Shown piece by piece: positions 9,174 through 17,639 of a stretch of 23,205 bases of DNA (position 1 is its first letter; the number at the start of each line of letters is the position of its first letter). The stretch is from Oceanihabitans sp. (lineage in GTDB: Bacteria > Bacteroidota > Bacteroidia > Flavobacteriales > Flavobacteriaceae), in assembly GCA_018067265.1 (NCBI GenBank), contig JAGPUY010000149.1:1-23205 (forward strand), given 5' to 3'. The notes beneath the pieces are model-generated. The model searched no databases. It was not told the DNA's origin and saw only the letters and a program-made list of their open reading frames with translations. The position numbers and the translations under genes are program-made.

Positions 9174-10547
9174 TTAAATTTCTTCTGTTTGATAGGTAAT
9201 GGCATTTTTATTGGTAATAAGTAAATTACAAAGTCCTGCGATGATTAAACTTATTCCTGCTACTGTCATGGCATTTATTGCTTCCTCTCCTAATAATCCG
9301 GAAACGAAATTAATTCCGCCAAGTGCTGCAATTATTTGTGGGATTACAATAAACATATTGAAGATCCCCATAATTACTCCCATTTTTTTGGGATCTACGG
9401 AACTGGATAACATGGCATAAGGCATGGAAAGAATACTTCCCCAAGCAAAGCCAATTAACACAAAGCACCATTTTAAATTTTCGGGTGATGTATAGCTCAT
9501 TAATAAGAATCCTAAGCCTCCTAGTATTAAGGCTGTCATGTGTACTAATTTTCTATTAATGCGTCTTTTTGAAGTGTATAAGACTAATAATAATGCAAAT
9601 GCCATAGAGGATAATCCGTAAACACCCATTGCCGAACCAACAGCATTTGAGGATTCTTGAAATGCGGTATTTGCAACTTTAAAAGCTTCCGCTTGCACGG
9701 TATTCGCCATATCGAAAGTCGTTTCAATAGGCGCTGGTGTATGAAAAACATGTTCTGTTAATGCTGGATTTGCTAAACTCCACATCGTGAAAAAGGCAAA
9801 CCAGGAAAAGAATTGAATGACACCTAACTTTTTCATCGTTAGTGGCATGTTTCCAATATTATTTAAAATATCTGGAATGAATTGATTTTTCTTTGCTTTC
9901 TCTTTTTCGAATTCTTCCATGTCTTCTGGAGGATATTCGGAAGTGGTAAAAACGGTATATAAAATACTTACTAAAAACACAAAAGCACCAATAGCAAAAG
10001 CTACTTTTACGGACATTGGTACAACACCAGAAGCTGCAGAATTACTAACACCTAATTGTGAAACCATCCAAGGCAGATTACTTGCAACCCAAGTACCAAT
10101 ACCGATAATTAAGGTTTGAATTACAAAACCGTAAGAGCGTTGCGAATCTGGCAGTTTATCTGCTACTAAGGCTCTAAATGGTTCCATAGAAATATTTATG
10201 GAAGCATCGAGAATCCATAAAAAACCTGCCGCAACCCAAAGTGCAGGAGAATGCGGAACAAAGAATAGTGCAATAGAACTTAGAATGGCTCCTATTAGAA
10301 AGTACGGTCTACGTCTTCCCCATTTAGCACTCCATGTTCTATCGCTTAAATAACCAATAATTGGCTGTACCAATAAACCAGTTAAGGGTGCAGCAATCCA
10401 TAATAATGGAATGGCATCTTTTTCTGCTCCAAGGGTTTGAAATATCCGAGACATAAAGCCTCCTTGTAGTGCAAATCCGAATTGTATTCCTAAGAAACCG
10501 AAACTCATGTTCCAGATTTCCCAAAAACCTAACGCGCGCTTTTTCAT
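9174..10547 (-). CDS. MFS sugar transporter (SLC45/GPH-like), probable inner-membrane maltose importer
   Basis: A 457-residue polytopic membrane protein with about twelve hydrophobic segments. Between segments 2 and 3 it carries the loop GYLSDRTW...GRRRP (65-81), as in SLC45/sucrose-type and bacterial maltose MFS carriers. The N-terminus GFWEIWNMSFGFLGIQ (8-23) is also typical of this group. An unusually long polar loop (about 265-305) lies mid-protein. By family it would be a sugar:proton symporter. Its position directly before pgmB and maltose phosphorylase argues for maltose or short maltodextrins crossing into the cytoplasm. An in-frame TTG at 10548-10550 precedes the ATG; the ATG at 10547 is chosen as the conventional start. 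It heads the operon after a structured leader. Confidence 0.9.
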   Translation of the reverse strand: MKKRALGFWEIWNMSFGFLGIQFGFALQGGFMSRIFQTLGAEKDAIPLLWIAAPLTGLLVQPIIGYLSDRTWSAKWGRRRPYFLIGAILSSIALFFVPHSPALWVAAGFLWILDASINISMEPFRALVADKLPDSQRSYGFVIQTLIIGIGTWVASNLPWMVSQLGVSNSAASGVVPMSVKVAFAIGAFVFLVSILYTVFTTSEYPPEDMEEFEKEKAKKNQFIPDILNNIGNMPLTMKKLGVIQFFSWFAFFTMWSLANPALTEHVFHTPAPIETTFDMANTVQAEAFKVANTAFQESSNAVGSAMGVYGLSSMAFALLLVLYTSKRRINRKLVHMTALILGGLGFLLMSYTSPENLKWCFVLIGFAWGSILSMPYAMLSSSVDPKKMGVIMGIFNMFIVIPQIIAALGGINFVSGLLGEEAINAMTVAGISLIIAGLCNLLITNKNAITYQTEEI

Positions 10548-10548
10548 C

Positions 10549-10634
10549 AATAGTATATTTTAAAATGAATACTATTCTGATAAGCTGTTTAACTTATCAA
10601 AACTTATGGTGAGAAATGAAAATATAAGTTTTGA
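10549..10634 (-). promoter_or_regulatory. Structured leader with three inverted repeats upstream of the transporter operon
   Basis: The 135-base gap between the lacI stop and the transporter start carries three inverted repeats. TCAAAACTTAT (10597-10607) pairs perfectly with ATAAGTTTTGA (10624-10634), an 11-bp stem. GATAAG (10579-10584) pairs with CTTATC (10593-10598) and overlaps the first by two bases, so the two cannot form fully together. AATAGTAT (10549-10556) pairs with ATACTATT (10569-10576), ending one base before the transporter ATG. None has the T-run of an intrinsic terminator on the minus strand. They may be operator sites or RNA structures tuning initiation. In DNA this AT-rich, some inverted repeats arise by chance. 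Confidence 0.4.
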
Positions 10635-10682
10635 TTTGGGTGTAAATATATAAAAGTTTTTAAATCTTTTGTGTTATTTTTT

Positions 10683-11723
10683 TTATTTGGTGGATTCTCG
10701 TTCTATTAATTCGGTTTCAATAATTACGGTTTCATAGATATCTTCTTCGTCTTCTCTTTCTAGATTATTGATTAATAATTCGGCTGCTTTTTCACCTATT
10801 TTCTGGCCATGTTGACTTACGGTTGTCAAGGATGGAACGGCGTGTTTAGAGAGCACACCATCTGTAAAACCAATAATTTGAATGTCTTCTGGAATTCTTA
10901 AATGCATCTTCCTAGCCACCTTCATTGCGGTAAGCGCATAGAGCTCATTAACGGCAAAAATACCATCCAGATTTTTATTTCTTTTAAATAAACTTTCTAC
11001 TTCTTTTTCTAATAAATCTAGGTGATCTTCCGACAATAACTGGTCGACAACCTTTAAAATCAAACTTGCTTTTGGGTTCATTTTATGTTCTTCTAAAGCC
11101 TCTAAATAACCCTGCGTTCGAAGTTTACCTACACTTACATAATCTCTTGTTGTTATGATTCCTATGTTTTCACAACCACTAGAAATTAGTTTACTTACTG
11201 CTTTTTTTGCGCCTTCTAAATCATCTACAATCACCTTATCGCAATTAATAGCATCCACCACGCGATCAAACATTACAATGGGCATTCCTTGATTAATCGT
11301 TTCTGTAAAATGATGGTAATCTTGTTGTTGTAAAGTCTCTTTAGAGATAGACAGTATAAATCCGTCGATACTACCATTAGCAAGCATTTCCATATTAATA
11401 ACCTCTTTATCAAAAGACTCATTTGACAAACCAACAATAACATTATAGCCACGTTTATTAGCAACCAACTCAATACCACGAATCACTTTCGAGAAAAAAT
11501 GATGTACAATTTCTGGTATGATGATACCTATGGTTTTTGTTTTTCTGTTCTTTAAACTAAGGGCAATATTGTTTGGTCTATAATTATATAGCTTAGCAAA
11601 TGCCTGTACTTTTTGTCTAGTATCTTCACTAATTTCTTTGCTATTTCTTAACGCTTTAGAAACCGTTGAAATGGATACATCCAACTCTTTCGCTATCTGT
11701 TTTAGGGTTACTTTTCTTTTCAT
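10683..11723 (-). CDS. LacI/GalR-family transcriptional regulator, PUL-associated (first copy)
   Basis: A 346-residue regulator of normal LacI length. The N-terminal helix-turn-helix is VTLKQIAKELDVSISTVSKAL (about 5-25), followed by hinge IALSLKNRKTKTIG with the usual minor-groove Leu57. A periplasmic-binding-protein-like sensor domain follows (from about 64; IDGFILSISKE, PIVMFDRV). It is divergent from susC, with a CG-centred operator-like palindrome in the shared 224-base region. I infer that it controls both itself and the sus operon, with maltose or a related sugar as effector. It may also be co-transcribed with the transporter 135 bases downstream. A paralogue flanks the other end of the PUL (20609-21601). 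Confidence 0.92.
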   Translation of the reverse strand: MKRKVTLKQIAKELDVSISTVSKALRNSKEISEDTRQKVQAFAKLYNYRPNNIALSLKNRKTKTIGIIIPEIVHHFFSKVIRGIELVANKRGYNVIVGLSNESFDKEVINMEMLANGSIDGFILSISKETLQQQDYHHFTETINQGMPIVMFDRVVDAINCDKVIVDDLEGAKKAVSKLISSGCENIGIITTRDYVSVGKLRTQGYLEALEEHKMNPKASLILKVVDQLLSEDHLDLLEKEVESLFKRNKNLDGIFAVNELYALTAMKVARKMHLRIPEDIQIIGFTDGVLSKHAVPSLTTVSQHGQKIGEKAAELLINNLEREDEEDIYETVIIETELIERESTK

Positions 11724-11825
11724 ATTGTTTATTAAATGCGCAATTAAGGTATTAAATAATTACCAAAGTGTTAATTTAAAGGTGTTTTTTAGTAAAAACC
11801 CTCATTTTTTAAAAAGTTTTCAACA

Positions 11826-11839
11826 CGAAAACGTTTGCG
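11826..11839. promoter_or_regulatory. LacI-family operator candidate between lacI and susC
   Basis: CGAAAACGTTTGCG is a 14-base CG-centred inverted repeat with a perfect AAACGTTT core and outer CG/CG arms; only the 3rd/12th pair is mismatched. Read on the minus strand with its flanks, it closely follows the PurR-type consensus ACGCAAACGTTTTCGT, the classic shape for LacI-family sites. It lies 103 bases upstream of the lacI start and 109 bases upstream of the susC start, in the only divergent promoter region of the PUL. The 8-base core alone also occurs in coding DNA nearby, so the evidence is the extended symmetry plus location. Confidence 0.6.
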
Positions 11840-11911
11840 CTAATGTTTTCTTTTTCCTAGGTCAAATCTTTACATAAAATTTACATAGTTTTAACATCGA
11901 GAAGTGAAAAT

Positions 11912-11943
11912 ATAACTAATTAAATTAATAACTAATTAAATTA
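11912..11943 (+). repeat. Perfect 16-bp tandem duplication in the susC leader
   Basis: ATAACTAATTAAATTA occurs twice head-to-tail (11912-11927 and 11928-11943), ending 4 bases before the susC ATG. The unit is almost pure A/T, leaving the leader unstructured, which suits Bacteroidota genes that initiate without Shine-Dalgarno pairing. It occupies the place where ribosome binding must occur, so gain or loss of a copy could change SusC levels. Confidence 0.85.
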
Positions 11944-11947
11944 TTTT

Positions 11948-14890
11948 ATGAAAACAAAGTTAAATGGCTTATTGTTTTTTCTACTGGTTTTTCCTTTGTG
12001 TATGATAGCACAAAGTACGGTACAAGGAACTGTAACGGAACAATCCTCATCTTTACCGCTTCCTAGTGTGAATGTGATTATAAAAGACACATCTAGAGGA
12101 ACTGCTACAGATTTTGATGGAAGATATGAAGTTAATGTAAATAACGGAGACGTTTTAGTGTTTTCTTATATTGGGTTTATTGCTCAAGAAATTATTTATA
12201 ACGGACAACGAACTATAAATGTTAACCTAGTAGAAGACGCTTCCAATTTAGACGAAGTTGTAATTATTGGTTACGGTAGCGTTAAGAAAGAAGACCTTAC
12301 GGGATCTGTAGACCTAGTAACAGAAAAAGATTTTAATGATGGTCCAATAGTATCTGCCCAACAACTTATATCTGGTAAAATTGCAGGTGTAAATGTTAGT
12401 TCTGGTGGAGGAGCTCCTGGAGAAGGGCAAGACATTACAATACGTGGTGTTGGTTCTTTATCTTTAAACAGTTCTCCTTTATATGTTATTGATGGATTAC
12501 CAATTGACAATGGAGGTGTTGGTGGAACTAGAAACCCATTAAACCTTCTTAATCCAAGTGATATAGAAAGCATTACTGTTTTAAAAGATGCGTCGGCTAC
12601 CTCTATTTATGGTTCTCGAGGTGCTAATGGTGTTATTATTGTTACTACTAAAAAAGGAAAGAATAGAGAATTTGAATTTAATTTAAGTGCGAAAACAACC
12701 GTTTACAGTCCAGTAGATTATGTAGATGTTTTATCTGCGGATGAATTTAGAAGTGTTGTGCCATTAGATTCTAATGCAGATGCTACAAGTATCGCTTTAT
12801 TAGGAAATGCAAACACAGATTGGCAAGATGAAATTTATCAAACTGCTTTCGGAAAAGATTATGGCTTTAGTGCATTAGGAAGTGCTTTTGACGTACCTAT
12901 GCGAGTTTCTTTAGGATATTCGGATCATGATGGAATATTATTAGGAGATAATTTTGAACGTATGAATGCATCGTTAAGTCTTTCCCCTAGTTTTTTAGAT
13001 GAAAGTTTAAAAATTCAAATAAATGCGAAAGGAAGTTATACAGAAAATCAATTTGCTAACAGAGGCGCAATAGGATCCGCAATATCATTTGACCCTACAC
13101 AATCTCCTTACGACACAAATTCGCCATATGCTGGCTACTTTGCCTGGATAGATCAAAGCACAGGGCAACAAGCTAATTTAGCAACAACAAACCCTCTTGC
13201 TTTACTAGATTTAATAAATGACACAGCAGAAGTTAGACGTTTTTTAGGAAACTTTAAAGCAGATTATACGTTACCTTTCTATAAAGACATAACTGCTACT
13301 GTAAATGTAGGTTTAGATAAATCTAACAGTCATGGAAGAACTAGCACTTCCGCATTTATTCCTACTTCTGATCCTACATGGAATGGTTCTTTCACAAATT
13401 ATAGACAAGAAGCAACCAATAAATTACTAGATGCATATCTTACCTACACCAATACGTTTAAAGAAATGCACAACCTTACAGCAGTAGCTGGACACTCCTA
13501 CCAATCTTTTGAATATGATAATTTTAATTATAATAGCGAAAATGAAGAAGACGGTGTAAAGTCTGAATTTATAGACAAATCTAAAAATGTTTTACTCTCT
13601 TATTTTGGAAGATTAAACTATAATTTTGATAGTCGTTATTTATTAACAGCAACCCTTAGAGCAGATGCTTCTTCAAAACTGAATCCAGATGATCGTTGGG
13701 GTTATTTCCCTTCACTTGCAGCAGCATGGAATATTCATAATGAAAAATTTATGGAAAACTCTTTCTTTAATGATTTAAAAATTAGAGCTGGTTATGGAGA
13801 AGTTGGTAACGTTAATGGTTTAGGGGATTACTTATTCTTAACGCGCTATACAGCAAGTACGGATACTGCTGGTTATCAATTTGGATACACTAACGCAGGA
13901 GTACCTTCATTCTATCAAACATATAGACCAGATGCTGTTAATGACAATCTTAAATGGGAAATTGGTCGTACCTTAAATGTTGGTTTAGATTTCAGCATTT
14001 TAGACGGAAGAATTTCGGGTTTATTTAATGCTTACTTAAGAAAAACACAAGATTTAATTGCTACATCAACAGTCGATCCTTTTACCAACTTCTCAAACAC
14101 TATTCAAGCGAATCTTGGAGATATGGAAAACAAAGGAATTGAAATTGGATTAAATGTTATTCCTGTTCAAAACGACAACTTTACATGGTCATTCAACTAC
14201 AATGTTGCTTTTAACGAAAACACAGTAACAAGTTTACCAGGAGACCAACCTATTGGAGGGATTTCTACTGGAGTAGGAACGAATGTTCAAGTACATAGAG
14301 AAGGAGAAACTCCTTTTAGCTACCTAGTATACAAACAAGTTTACGACGCGAACGGAAACCCTATTGAAGGTGCTTACGCAGATATAAATGGCGATAACCA
14401 AATTACTGACGCTGATAAATACCTATACAAAGATGCTTTAGCAGATATAACTATGGGATTTAACACGAATCTTAATTATAAAAACTGGGATTTAGCTGTT
14501 GTATCAAGAGCTAGTATTGGAAACTACGTGTATAATGATGTCGCTTCTTCTAAAGGTGTTTTAAACAATGTAGTACCTACCACAAACAACTACCTGAGTA
14601 ATTTAAGCTCAGATTATTTTAATACCGGTTTCTTGAATATAACAGAGACTAACGCTTTAAGTGATCACTACGTTGAGGATGGATCTTTTTTCAAAATAGA
14701 TAATATTACGGTTGGTTATAATGCCGTAAATATACTAAAGGACATTGATGCTAGATTCTATGGCTCTTTACAAAACGTGGCTACTTTTACTAAATACGAT
14801 GGAATTGATCCAGAAATTAGTGGTGGTATAGATAATAACTTCTACCCTAGACCACGTTCTTTTGTCCTAGGTATTAATGTTGATTTTTAA
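11948..14890 (+). CDS. susC: SusC-like TonB-dependent outer-membrane maltodextrin transporter
   Basis: A 980-residue SusC/RagA-type receptor. It has a signal peptide (1-21, ending CMIAQ), then a carboxypeptidase-regulatory-like domain (about 24-97; VQGTVTEQ, SYIGF). The SusC-type TonB-box region DEVVIIGYG is at 102-110. The plug domain follows (about 115-235), with YVIDGLPI and the signature LKDASATSIYGSRGANGVI (212-230). A long C-terminal beta-barrel has periodic aromatic strands and ends in a phenylalanine (VDF). It imports oligosaccharides across the outer membrane using TonB energy, with SusD as a hinged lid. susD follows after 10 bases. Substrate is inferred from the amylases and maltose phosphorylase around it. 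Confidence 0.95.
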   Translation: MKTKLNGLLFFLLVFPLCMIAQSTVQGTVTEQSSSLPLPSVNVIIKDTSRGTATDFDGRYEVNVNNGDVLVFSYIGFIAQEIIYNGQRTINVNLVEDASNLDEVVIIGYGSVKKEDLTGSVDLVTEKDFNDGPIVSAQQLISGKIAGVNVSSGGGAPGEGQDITIRGVGSLSLNSSPLYVIDGLPIDNGGVGGTRNPLNLLNPSDIESITVLKDASATSIYGSRGANGVIIVTTKKGKNREFEFNLSAKTTVYSPVDYVDVLSADEFRSVVPLDSNADATSIALLGNANTDWQDEIYQTAFGKDYGFSALGSAFDVPMRVSLGYSDHDGILLGDNFERMNASLSLSPSFLDESLKIQINAKGSYTENQFANRGAIGSAISFDPTQSPYDTNSPYAGYFAWIDQSTGQQANLATTNPLALLDLINDTAEVRRFLGNFKADYTLPFYKDITATVNVGLDKSNSHGRTSTSAFIPTSDPTWNGSFTNYRQEATNKLLDAYLTYTNTFKEMHNLTAVAGHSYQSFEYDNFNYNSENEEDGVKSEFIDKSKNVLLSYFGRLNYNFDSRYLLTATLRADASSKLNPDDRWGYFPSLAAAWNIHNEKFMENSFFNDLKIRAGYGEVGNVNGLGDYLFLTRYTASTDTAGYQFGYTNAGVPSFYQTYRPDAVNDNLKWEIGRTLNVGLDFSILDGRISGLFNAYLRKTQDLIATSTVDPFTNFSNTIQANLGDMENKGIEIGLNVIPVQNDNFTWSFNYNVAFNENTVTSLPGDQPIGGISTGVGTNVQVHREGETPFSYLVYKQVYDANGNPIEGAYADINGDNQITDADKYLYKDALADITMGFNTNLNYKNWDLAVVSRASIGNYVYNDVASSKGVLNNVVPTTNNYLSNLSSDYFNTGFLNITETNALSDHYVEDGSFFKIDNITVGYNAVNILKDIDARFYGSLQNVATFTKYDGIDPEISGGIDNNFYPRPRSFVLGINVDF

Positions 14891-14900
14891 AAAACAAACT

Positions 14901-16475
14901 ATGAAAAACTTATTTAAACAATTTAATTATGCTTTAGTATTGCTTTTCTTAGCAACTGCTTGTCATGATGATTTAGATCAATCTCCTATTGACCCAGACA
15001 GTTTTACTGAAGAAGATGTCTTTGCAAACGCCACGGAAGCTAAAGGAGCACTAGCTAAAGTTTATGCTAGTTTAGCACTAACTGGACAAGAAGGACCTGC
15101 TGGACAACCAGATTTATCTAATATTGATGAAGGATTTTCACAATACTCCAGAATGCTTTTTAATCTAAACGAATTAACTACAGATAATGCTGTAGTTGCA
15201 TGGGGAGATGCTGGGTTACAAGATTTACATGGTATGTACTGGACCGCAAGTAATGACTTTACAGACGCTATGTATAACCGACTTGCACAAACCGTATCTT
15301 TTTCTAATTCATTTATAGAAAACGCTTCCGGTTTAAGCGATGAAGTTGTTACTCAATATATAGCAGAAGCTAGATTTATCAGAGCTTTTGCTTATTATAA
15401 CTTAATTGATTTATATGGCGATGTTCCCTTAGTAACAGAAATCGCTACTACATTACCTACTCAAAATTCTAGAGAGGATGTGTTCACTTTTGTGGAAACA
15501 GAATTATTAGAAATCCAAAATCAGTTAGCATCTAGCGGATCTAACGAATATGGTCGTGTAGATGAAGTTGCAGCTTGGTCATTATTATCTAAACTCTATT
15601 TAAATGCAGAAGTATGGATCGGTCAAACACTATATAATGAATCTGTAACATTCTCTAATAATGTAATAGCATCGACCTACAGTATTAATACTACAGATGC
15701 GAATAATAACGGATCTGCTTATGACGAATTATTTTTAGCCGACAATGATGTTAATGGAGCGCAGAAGGAATTTATTTTCACTCTAAATTTTGATGGCATA
15801 AATAGTCAAACCTATGGAGGTTCAACATTCTTAGTACATGCAGCTATTGGCGGCGATATGGATCCTATCGCTTTTGGTGTTAATGGTGGATGGGGAGGAC
15901 TTAGAACCACTAGCGCTTTAGTAAACAAAATGGGAACTGGAGACACAAGAGCTATGTTTTACTCGAATGGTCAAAACTTAGAAATTCAAGACATGACAGT
16001 ATTTAGTGATGGATATGCGGTTACCAAATTTAAAAATATCAAATCTGACGGAACACAAGGATCCGATTCTGCTGGTGACTTTGTAGATACTGATTTACCA
16101 TTGATTAGATTATCTGAAATCTATTTAAATTATGCAGAGGCTACTTTACGAGGAGGTAATGGAAATGCATCTCTTGCTTTAGATTTTATTAATGAATTAA
16201 GAGAAAGAGCGTATGGAGATATATCTGGAAATATTTCATCAGGAGATTTAACATTAGATTTTATTTTAGACGAAAGAGCAAGAGAATTATATTGGGAAGG
16301 GCAACGTCGTACAGACTTAATAAGATATAATTATTTTACTACTAGCACATATTTATGGCCTTATAAAGGAGATGCTACCTTAGGTACTTCTGTCGCTAAT
16401 TTCCGTAATTTATTTCCAATACCAACAAACACTATTTTGTCTAATCCTAACCTACAACAAAATCCTGGTTACTAA
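14901..16475 (+). CDS. susD: SusD-like surface glycan-binding lipoprotein
   Basis: A 524-residue RagB/SusD-family protein. The lipoprotein signal ends in LATAC (Cys21), followed by HDDLDQ, an acidic stretch consistent with the Bacteroidota surface-export signal. The family core is visible in EARFIRAFAYYNLIDLYGD (TPR region, about 160-178) and near the C-terminus in LDERARELYWEGQRRTD. It binds maltodextrins at the surface and closes the SusC barrel. The frame also contains an ATG at 14877 overlapping the susC end, but that adds eight residues before the signal peptide. The ATG at 14901 is chosen, leaving a 10-base gap after susC. Confidence 0.94.
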   Translation: MKNLFKQFNYALVLLFLATACHDDLDQSPIDPDSFTEEDVFANATEAKGALAKVYASLALTGQEGPAGQPDLSNIDEGFSQYSRMLFNLNELTTDNAVVAWGDAGLQDLHGMYWTASNDFTDAMYNRLAQTVSFSNSFIENASGLSDEVVTQYIAEARFIRAFAYYNLIDLYGDVPLVTEIATTLPTQNSREDVFTFVETELLEIQNQLASSGSNEYGRVDEVAAWSLLSKLYLNAEVWIGQTLYNESVTFSNNVIASTYSINTTDANNNGSAYDELFLADNDVNGAQKEFIFTLNFDGINSQTYGGSTFLVHAAIGGDMDPIAFGVNGGWGGLRTTSALVNKMGTGDTRAMFYSNGQNLEIQDMTVFSDGYAVTKFKNIKSDGTQGSDSAGDFVDTDLPLIRLSEIYLNYAEATLRGGNGNASLALDFINELRERAYGDISGNISSGDLTLDFILDERARELYWEGQRRTDLIRYNYFTTSTYLWPYKGDATLGTSVANFRNLFPIPTNTILSNPNLQQNPGY

Positions 16476-16490
16476 TTAAAAAAAATAACA

Positions 16491-17573
16491 ATGAAAAATT
16501 TAAAAATCTTATTTATAGCAGCTATTTCTTTAATTAGCTTTAACTCTTGCGATGAAGATGATACTATTTTTGAAATACAATCATCTGAATCTACAGCAGC
16601 AATTATTAACTTACCAACTTCTGGAACCTCACTTGTTTTAGATATTGCAAATCCAACAAATACAGCAACAACTATAGTTTGGGAAGATGCTACCTATAAT
16701 GTTCCAACGGTAATAGATAACACGATACAACTTGCAATCGCAGGAACAAATTTTGAAACTCCTTTTGATGCAGCAACAACAGCAAATAACTATTTAGTTT
16801 GGACAAATGAAGAATTAAACGGTATAGCTGTTGGTACGCTAGGTCTAACTCCTTTTACATCTACAGATGTAGATATGCGTATTAAATCTTCTATTGGTGA
16901 TAATGGCTCAGAAGCTATATATTCAGAGATGGTTACTGTATCTATTACGCCATACACAACGGAAGCTCCAAGGATTGGAGTTCCAGGTAATCATCAAGGT
17001 TGGGATCCTGCTTCAGCACCTAGTTTATTTGCTTCTGCTTACGGAGAAACAGACTTTGAAGGGTACGTTTGGCTTGATGGACAGCATAAATTTATTGCAA
17101 CTAATGACGAAGGAATCTATGATTGGGGAAATACAGATTGGGGTGATGCCTCTGGAATAGATGGATCTTACACAGAAGTTTTAATAGAAGATGGTGAAGG
17201 TAATATTGATCCTCCTAATGGTGCTGGATACTACTTTATACAAGCAAACACAGACGCAGACGTCTTAGAGTATTCGGAAACATTACACAACTGGGGTGTT
17301 ATTGGCTCTGCAACAGGCTCTTGGGATAACGATACAGATATGACTTATGATAGTGCAACTTCAACTTGGACGCTTACTATGGACTTAACAGCCGAAGAAA
17401 TTAAATTTAGATCTAATGATGGTTGGGACTGGAATTATGGAGATGATGAAGGTGATGGTATTTTAGAATTCAATTCTGGAACAAACGTTCCTGTGCCATC
17501 TGCAGGAAATTACACCATTGTTTTAGATTTAAGCACACCAAGAAATTACACCTATAGTTTAACTTTAAACTAA
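16491..17573 (+). CDS. susE: SusE/SusF-like surface starch-binding lipoprotein
   Basis: A 360-residue lipoprotein (signal ending FNSC, Cys20, followed by DEDD, consistent with surface export). After an Ig-like SusE N-terminal domain (about 28-155) come two tandem SusE/SusF-type starch-binding modules. Module one (about 159-262) has VPGNHQGWDP, HKFIATND and DWGNTDWGD. Module two (about 266-360) has GSATGSWDND, EIKFRSNDGWDW and NYGDDEGDG. Trp-rich faces are what these modules use to stack on starch. SusF of Bacteroides has three such modules and SusE two, so the two here match SusE. It lies 15 bases after susD and ends just before an intrinsic hairpin. It has no catalytic motif. Confidence 0.88.
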   Translation: MKNLKILFIAAISLISFNSCDEDDTIFEIQSSESTAAIINLPTSGTSLVLDIANPTNTATTIVWEDATYNVPTVIDNTIQLAIAGTNFETPFDAATTANNYLVWTNEELNGIAVGTLGLTPFTSTDVDMRIKSSIGDNGSEAIYSEMVTVSITPYTTEAPRIGVPGNHQGWDPASAPSLFASAYGETDFEGYVWLDGQHKFIATNDEGIYDWGNTDWGDASGIDGSYTEVLIEDGEGNIDPPNGAGYYFIQANTDADVLEYSETLHNWGVIGSATGSWDNDTDMTYDSATSTWTLTMDLTAEEIKFRSNDGWDWNYGDDEGDGILEFNSGTNVPVPSAGNYTIVLDLSTPRNYTYSLTLN

Positions 17574-17584
17574 TACTTTGTTTT

Positions 17585-17616
17585 AAAGGCTTTGAAAATA
17601 CTCAAAGCCTTTTTTT
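17585..17616 (+). terminator. Intrinsic terminator/attenuator between susE and the secreted amylase
   Basis: AAAGGCTTTGA (17585-17595) pairs perfectly with TCAAAGCCTTT (17602-17612) around a 6-base loop and runs into seven T (17610-17616). This is a textbook Rho-independent terminator on the plus strand. It lies 11 bases after the susE stop and only 23 bases before the amylase ATG. Confidence 0.85.
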
Positions 17617-17639
17617 ATTCCATTTTAAATTCTTTCAAA

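Noticed and set aside
11881..11895. TACATAGTTTTA as a -7 promoter box for susC
   Set aside because: It lacks the final G of TAnnTTTG and no TTTG box lies at a suitable distance, so the susC promoter position is left unassigned.
12271..12573. 100-codon minus-strand ORF opposite susC
   Set aside because: Antisense to the conserved plug domain of SusC and without its own leader or motif.
17592..17639. In-frame TTG start for the secreted amylase, giving 16 extra residues
   Set aside because: It lies inside the terminator hairpin and places a tail in front of a clean signal peptide beginning at the ATG at 17640.
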